64,000 nucleotides of DNA. Origin: Patiria pectinifera. Taxonomy: Eukaryota > Echinodermata > Asteroidea > Valvatida > Asterinidae. The number at the start of each line of letters is the position of its first letter. Position 1 is the first letter of the stretch. The notes below the pieces were generated by a model. That model saw only the letters and a list, made by a program, of their open reading frames with translations. It had not been told where the DNA came from and did no database searches. A program made the translations under genes and the position numbers. This document shows, piece by piece, positions 60,035-64,000 of the stretch. The stretch spans positions 10,936,699 to 11,000,698 of the forward strand of contig CM057133.1 of the NCBI GenBank assembly GCA_029964075.1, written 5' to 3'.

Positions 60035-61325
60035 CACAATTTTTACAAAAATCCACTTTTTAATTATGCCATCATGTTATTTTACCACGGCAAATATCAG
60101 CGCTCCATATCTATTAATATTTCTAAAAGGATTTAAATATAATCATTTGAATTACCTTATGTTAAAAATCACAGATGGATATATAAATTCTGAAAGAAAA
60201 AAACAATCAAATTTTGAAAATTTAGAAGGTGGAAAATTTTATCACGACTCACAATGTAAATAACTTTTTTCTTACTTTTTTTGTTTAAATTTTACTTCTG
60301 AAAATACAGTTGTAACAAAATCCACTTTTTGATAATGCCAACATCCTGAACATGTTATTTTGCCACGGCAAATATCAGTGCTCCAAATCTCTAAATATTT
60401 CTTAAAGGATTTAAATATAATGATTTGAAAAACCTTACTTATGTTAAAAAATCTAAGATGAATACATAACGGTTATGAAGGACATTTAATAAAATTTTGA
60501 AATTTAGTAGGTGGAAATTTTACCACAACTCATGATTTAAAGATGATTTTTTTTTTCAATTATGCTTCTGAAAATGTTTGATTACATGCTAATTTATGCC
60601 GTGATGCTATTTTGTTACGGCAAATATTAGCACTGCACATCTCTAAATAGTTTTTAAAAGGATCTAAATATAATCATTTGAATTACCTTATGTTAAAAAT
60701 CACAGATGGATATATAAATTCTGAAAGAAAAAACAATCAAATTTTGAAAATTTAGAATGTGGAAAATTTTATCACGACTCACAATGAAAAGAACTTTTTT
60801 CTTACTTTTTTGTTTAAATTATACTTCTGAAAATACAATTGTAACAAAATCCACTTTTTGATAATGCCAACATCCTGAACATGTTATTTTGCCACGGCAA
60901 ATATCAGTGCTCCAAATCTCTAAATATTTCTTAAAGGATTTAAATATAGTGATTTGAAATACCTTACTTATTTAAAAAAAATCTAAGATGAATATATAAC
61001 GGTATGAAGGACATTTAATAAAATTTTGAAATTTAGTAGGTGGAAATTTTACCACAACTCATGATTTAAAGATGATTTTTTTTTCAATTATGCTTCTGAA
61101 AATACAATTTTAAGGAAAAGTTCACTTTTTGATTATATGCCAATTTATTCCATCAGGCTATCTTGTCACGGCAAATATTAGCACTGCACATCTCTAAATA
61201 TTTCTAAAAGAATCTAAATGTAATAATTTGAAATACTTATGTTCAAAAATTGCAGATGGATATATAATTTATGAAAAAAAAATAATAAAATTTTGAAATT
61301 CAGAAGGTGGAAAATGGTAAGAGCT
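60035..61325. repeat. AT-rich satellite array with dimeric higher-order structure
   Basis: The anchor phrase acggcaaatat recurs at about 60,087, 60,365, 60,617, 60,894 and 61,168, so five units of about 252-278 bp lie in tandem. Units 1 and 3 share 'gaattaccttatgttaaaaa' and 'tatcacgactcacaatg'; units 2 and 4 share 'gccaacatcctgaacatgtt' and 'ggacatttaataaaattttg'. The array therefore grew by duplicating a two-unit block of about 530 bp. The fifth unit is more diverged. Confidence 0.85.
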
Positions 61326-61764
61326 GTCCGTTAATTTCATGTGGTGTAACAGAGAGGCAAAATGAGGTTGTATAGTTACAGTTTTCATTTTAAGCGGTAT
61401 CACAGATAAGTCTGAAATAGTGTTAGCGTCACTGGCAGCCTACCTGGTTGAAGGCAGGATAATTCACATACTTTGTTGCTGTTCATGGCTGACAAGTGCT
61501 TGCCTCTTACCAGTGTGGCCCTGGTCCGTTTGTGAGTAGAGTTGTGCGTTGAGGGTTTTTCTCCGGGCCCTCTGATTTTTCTCTCTTCGAAAAAAATTCG
61601 AACACTTTCAATGTCTGGCTGTGGTCCGTGGTCATGTATAGGTCATATGGCTGGCTGCCAAAGATGCCATTACATGCCGGCGGCTCGATCACGTTGCAGC
61701 CGCGTCCTTCGCAATTCAGCTTCTCAGCTGTGAGTAAAGACGATTAGCCTCCCAAATTATTATT

Positions 61765-61774
61765 TTTATTTATT
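61765..61774 (-). terminator. Candidate poly(A) signal for the lectin-like gene
   Basis: Two overlapping AATAAA motifs on the minus strand (plus-strand tttatttatt), about 150 bp downstream of the lectin stop codon. Confidence 0.5.
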
Positions 61775-61920
61775 GTTTCAGGATGGCATTGACCAGGAAA
61801 AAATATTGGTTGATCTTTTTGGTCTGATGTTAAGTGATTTTTTTTTCTGAAGAGGAGCTGTAGACTAGACAAGTTGAAGGGGGTTGATGTGCTGCTGGCA
61901 AGGAAATACTCGTCAGTCTT

Positions 61921-62703
61921 TTAGTTACCATGGTGACCAGCGCAGGCATCAGCATATTTGCAGAAGTTAAAGTCATGAAAGGCGTCGGGGTCCTCAAAGT
62001 AGGTGGAGTTGTTAAGCTGACACAATCTTTGTCCAGTTTCGATGTGTTTGATGTTGAAGGAGCGACATCCAGGCTCTAAGATGCAGGCTGCAGCACACTG
62101 AGGGTCGCTTGAGGTTTGAAACTCTTTCATCACGTGACCAGCAAGACAGTTTGAAGTAATTACTCTTCCCTCATCGCTGATTGCGAAGGTATGGGAGAGA
62201 GATCTGCCGTAGTGAGAGGCATCGCCCATGTTCATCCTGCAAGTAGCATGAATGGCCTCATCGGTGCAGCTATAGACGCGCCACTTTTCGTCGTACAGAA
62301 GGATGGCACAGTCATTTACCCCTTGGTTGTACGCAGTAGCCGGAGTGCCACCAGACCAGTTGGTGAAAGTATCTTCAACCACCGTTTGGCCGTTGCATAC
62401 CCATACTCCCTCTGTCTTCCTGTCGTCACAGCCAATGCTGACATAAAATTCACCCTCTGGAATAACTGTAGTGATGAATTCGTTTTCTTTGGCTGAACGA
62501 GGAGCAAGTAGCTGGCCTCCGAGCTCACGACAGATAGACTGGGCTTGGAGCGGTGGCACCTTCTGAGTAACACGATAGCACGAGTCATGCCAGTGGACCC
62601 ACAGAGGAGGGCAACAGGGATGAGACGGGGATGTGCAGGTGTCTAGGCCCACTGCTGATGAGCTGAAGATTGCTACTTGAGTGACAACAACCAAGAAGAT
62701 CAT
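61921..62703 (-). CDS. Secreted C-type lectin-like + PAN/apple domain protein
   Basis: One open frame of 260 codons if started at the ATG at 62,703, chosen because it gives a clean signal peptide (MIFLVVVTQVAIFSSSAVG); an in-frame ATG at 62,748 would add 15 residues before it. Residues 31-155 form a C-type lectin-like domain: CPPLWVHWHDSCYRV, the C58-C155 and C132-C146 disulphide pattern, GGQLLAPRSAKENEF. The usual calcium/sugar motifs (EPN or QPD, and WND) are absent: the loop reads GGTPATAYNQ and the last strand EKWRVYSC. Residues about 180-255 carry a cysteine-rich PAN/apple-like module (CAAACILEPGCRSFNI, LCQLNNSTY, FCKYADAC). There is one NxS/T site in the lectin domain (NWS) and one in PAN (NNST). 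It probably acts outside the cell in recognition or adhesion; the ligand is unknown. Confidence 0.8.
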   Translation of the reverse strand: MIFLVVVTQVAIFSSSAVGLDTCTSPSHPCCPPLWVHWHDSCYRVTQKVPPLQAQSICRELGGQLLAPRSAKENEFITTVIPEGEFYVSIGCDDRKTEGVWVCNGQTVVEDTFTNWSGGTPATAYNQGVNDCAILLYDEKWRVYSCTDEAIHATCRMNMGDASHYGRSLSHTFAISDEGRVITSNCLAGHVMKEFQTSSDPQCAAACILEPGCRSFNIKHIETGQRLCQLNNSTYFEDPDAFHDFNFCKYADACAGHHGN

Positions 62704-62865
62704 AATGCTGGATGGTTGGATGTGGTTATGCAAGCAGATGAAGTACAATTATGGCCTGATACAGTCTGCACGGCTGTTGATATACAAACTGAAGCTGCAC
62801 CCGAATCCCTTGATTGTTTTGAACTGTTGTCTATGTCTTTGCCAATAACAGCAGAAATAGCCTAA

Positions 62866-63203
62866 GGCCTCCCCAAAAAAGTCTCCGGTTTCTGGTATGC
62901 GTGCGCGTCGCCGTAGCCATGCGTGTCGGCAAAATGAAAACTTTTTTGTTCAATGTAAGATGATGTCTCAAAACCGCCAAACTCACTGGTTTGACGTGTT
63001 TTTACATGGGGTTACGATCGAGTATAAGCTTTGTGTAGCCTCTCTGGACTCCCTTATATTTTACACTAAATTTAGTCTGGCACCATTTGCAGTCATCAGC
63101 CAACATTTGGAGAAAAAAAGAAAGAAAAAAGCCGCTTCGCTGCACCACTTTTGGGGCAAGCTCCATACCAGAAACCAGAGACTTTTTTTGGGGGGGGGGG
63201 GCC
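62866..63203. mobile_element. TAA-flanked GGCC MITE (Harbinger-like)
   Basis: Inverted ends ggcctccccaaaaaagtctc and the complement of ggccccccccccccaaaaaa-type sequence, then 'ggtttctggtatg' / 'cataccagaaacc'. TAA flanks both sides (62,863-62,865 and 63,204-63,206). A fragment of the same family lies at 56,768-56,900. The element is 163 bp upstream of the lectin-like start codon, so it may overlap that gene's promoter. Confidence 0.65.
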
Positions 63204-63206
63204 TAA

Positions 63207-63973
63207 AATGGCTTGAGTAGAATTTTAATTGCCTCTTATTGTATGCACTTAGTTGGAGTCATTACTTAAAACATCAATTCCCTAATTGCTTCCTATAGCT
63301 TGTTTTACTCAATTTGTAAAATGCGTTACCCGATTTGAAGGTCTTCGCTATTAAGGAAGTTAAAATTGAAGTGACCACGGACGTTGCCTGGATGCTCCCC
63401 CCCCCCAAGGAAACAAAAAAGACAGGGGGAAAAAAGAAAGAAAAATAATAAAAAGAGATGCGAATTCATATTTGCTATTAAATTAATACACATTTAACAA
63501 CATGCACGTCTGCAGGGGTGTCAATGGGGTAGGGGTGAGTAAATGTCCCAGCTGTCCTGAAAAAATGATAAATTGAGAGTATGCTAGAGAAAGTGCAAGG
63601 ATTTTTGGAAAAAAAATGTACCTCCCCCCCAAGAAAAAAATCCTGGCGACGCCCATGATATGGAAGTGACTGCCTGCAAAAGTGAACTAACTTAGGGTCT
63701 TTACTCCTGTCGTTAAAAGCACACAACAAACTCTGTAGATATAGCAATTCAGGATTGCCCAATAACAAATCAATGGTTATCCACAAGATCCTTTTCTTCA
63801 TCAGTTCCTTTTTCATATTCCTTTAAGTAATTTCCACATGTAAAGCCAATGAACTGCCACTTTGGCCATAAGGTGGCAGCCCCGTCAGCCGACTAGCCAG
63901 TGTTGGGCCAACTACTCATCAGCCCGATTAACTTCTCAAGTTTTGAACGCAACATTAAGAAGAAATAATAATC
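63207..63973. other. No gene seen
   Basis: AT-rich with a poly-C tract near 63,397 and another near 63,624 beside A runs, which look like weathered repeat borders. A minus-strand frame of 112 codons (63,478-63,816) has no recognisable domain. Confidence 0.5.
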
Positions 63974-64000
63974 GTAGTGCTTTTATAGCGCTTTCCATCG
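63974..64000 (-). mobile_element. Edge of a second SINE copy, cut by the window end
   Basis: 'tatagcgctttccatcg' matches the tail of the SINE at 30,405-30,700 (30,424-30,440) in the same orientation. The rest lies beyond the window. Confidence 0.55.

Overview
The window is eukaryotic nuclear DNA from an animal. Genes are split by many introns with ordinary GT/AG borders, the sequence between exons is AT-rich, and it is packed with miniature DNA transposons and tRNA-derived SINEs. The protein families and the style of SINE (a tRNA-like head followed by the segment 'tgcccttgggtaagacactt') suggest a marine deuterostome such as an echinoderm. The exact species is not decided by anything I can see.

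Layout. (1) Positions 129-242 look like the last coding exon of a plus-strand gene that lies mostly outside the window. (2) 243-28,595 has no exon I can support; it holds scattered short repeats and hairpins. (3) 28,596-53,178 (minus strand) is one gene of 15 exons encoding a complete M17 leucyl-aminopeptidase-family enzyme of about 514 residues. All metal ligands and catalytic residues are present with family-typical spacing. Its last exon is separated from the rest by an 11.5 kb intron. (4) 53,253-57,922 (plus strand) is a complete six-exon FAHD2-like gene (fumarylacetoacetate hydrolase domain protein, 334 residues, probable mitochondrial leader). The two genes are divergent with start codons only 74 bp apart, so they probably share a promoter. 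(5) 58,994-61,330 holds a DNA transposon copy and a five-unit satellite array. (6) 61,921-62,703 (minus) is a secreted protein with a C-type lectin-like domain followed by a PAN/apple domain in one open exon. The rest, to 64,000, holds a MITE and the edge of a SINE.

Mobile elements are the most informative part beyond the genes. The window contains a foldback element with about 430 bp arms and an exact 9 bp target duplication (Mutator-like); TA-flanked MITEs whose insertion can be proved because a related copy of the target gives the empty site; a TTAA-flanked (piggyBac-type) MITE family; TTA/TAA-flanked (Harbinger-type) MITEs; several perfect or near-perfect hairpins; a perfectly phased 20 bp palindromic array; and a partial tandem duplication of one aminopeptidase exon.

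I found no convincing new multi-gene system. The best leads are the compact bidirectional enzyme pair, the cluster of palindromes in aminopeptidase intron 1, and the nested-transposon empty-site pair.
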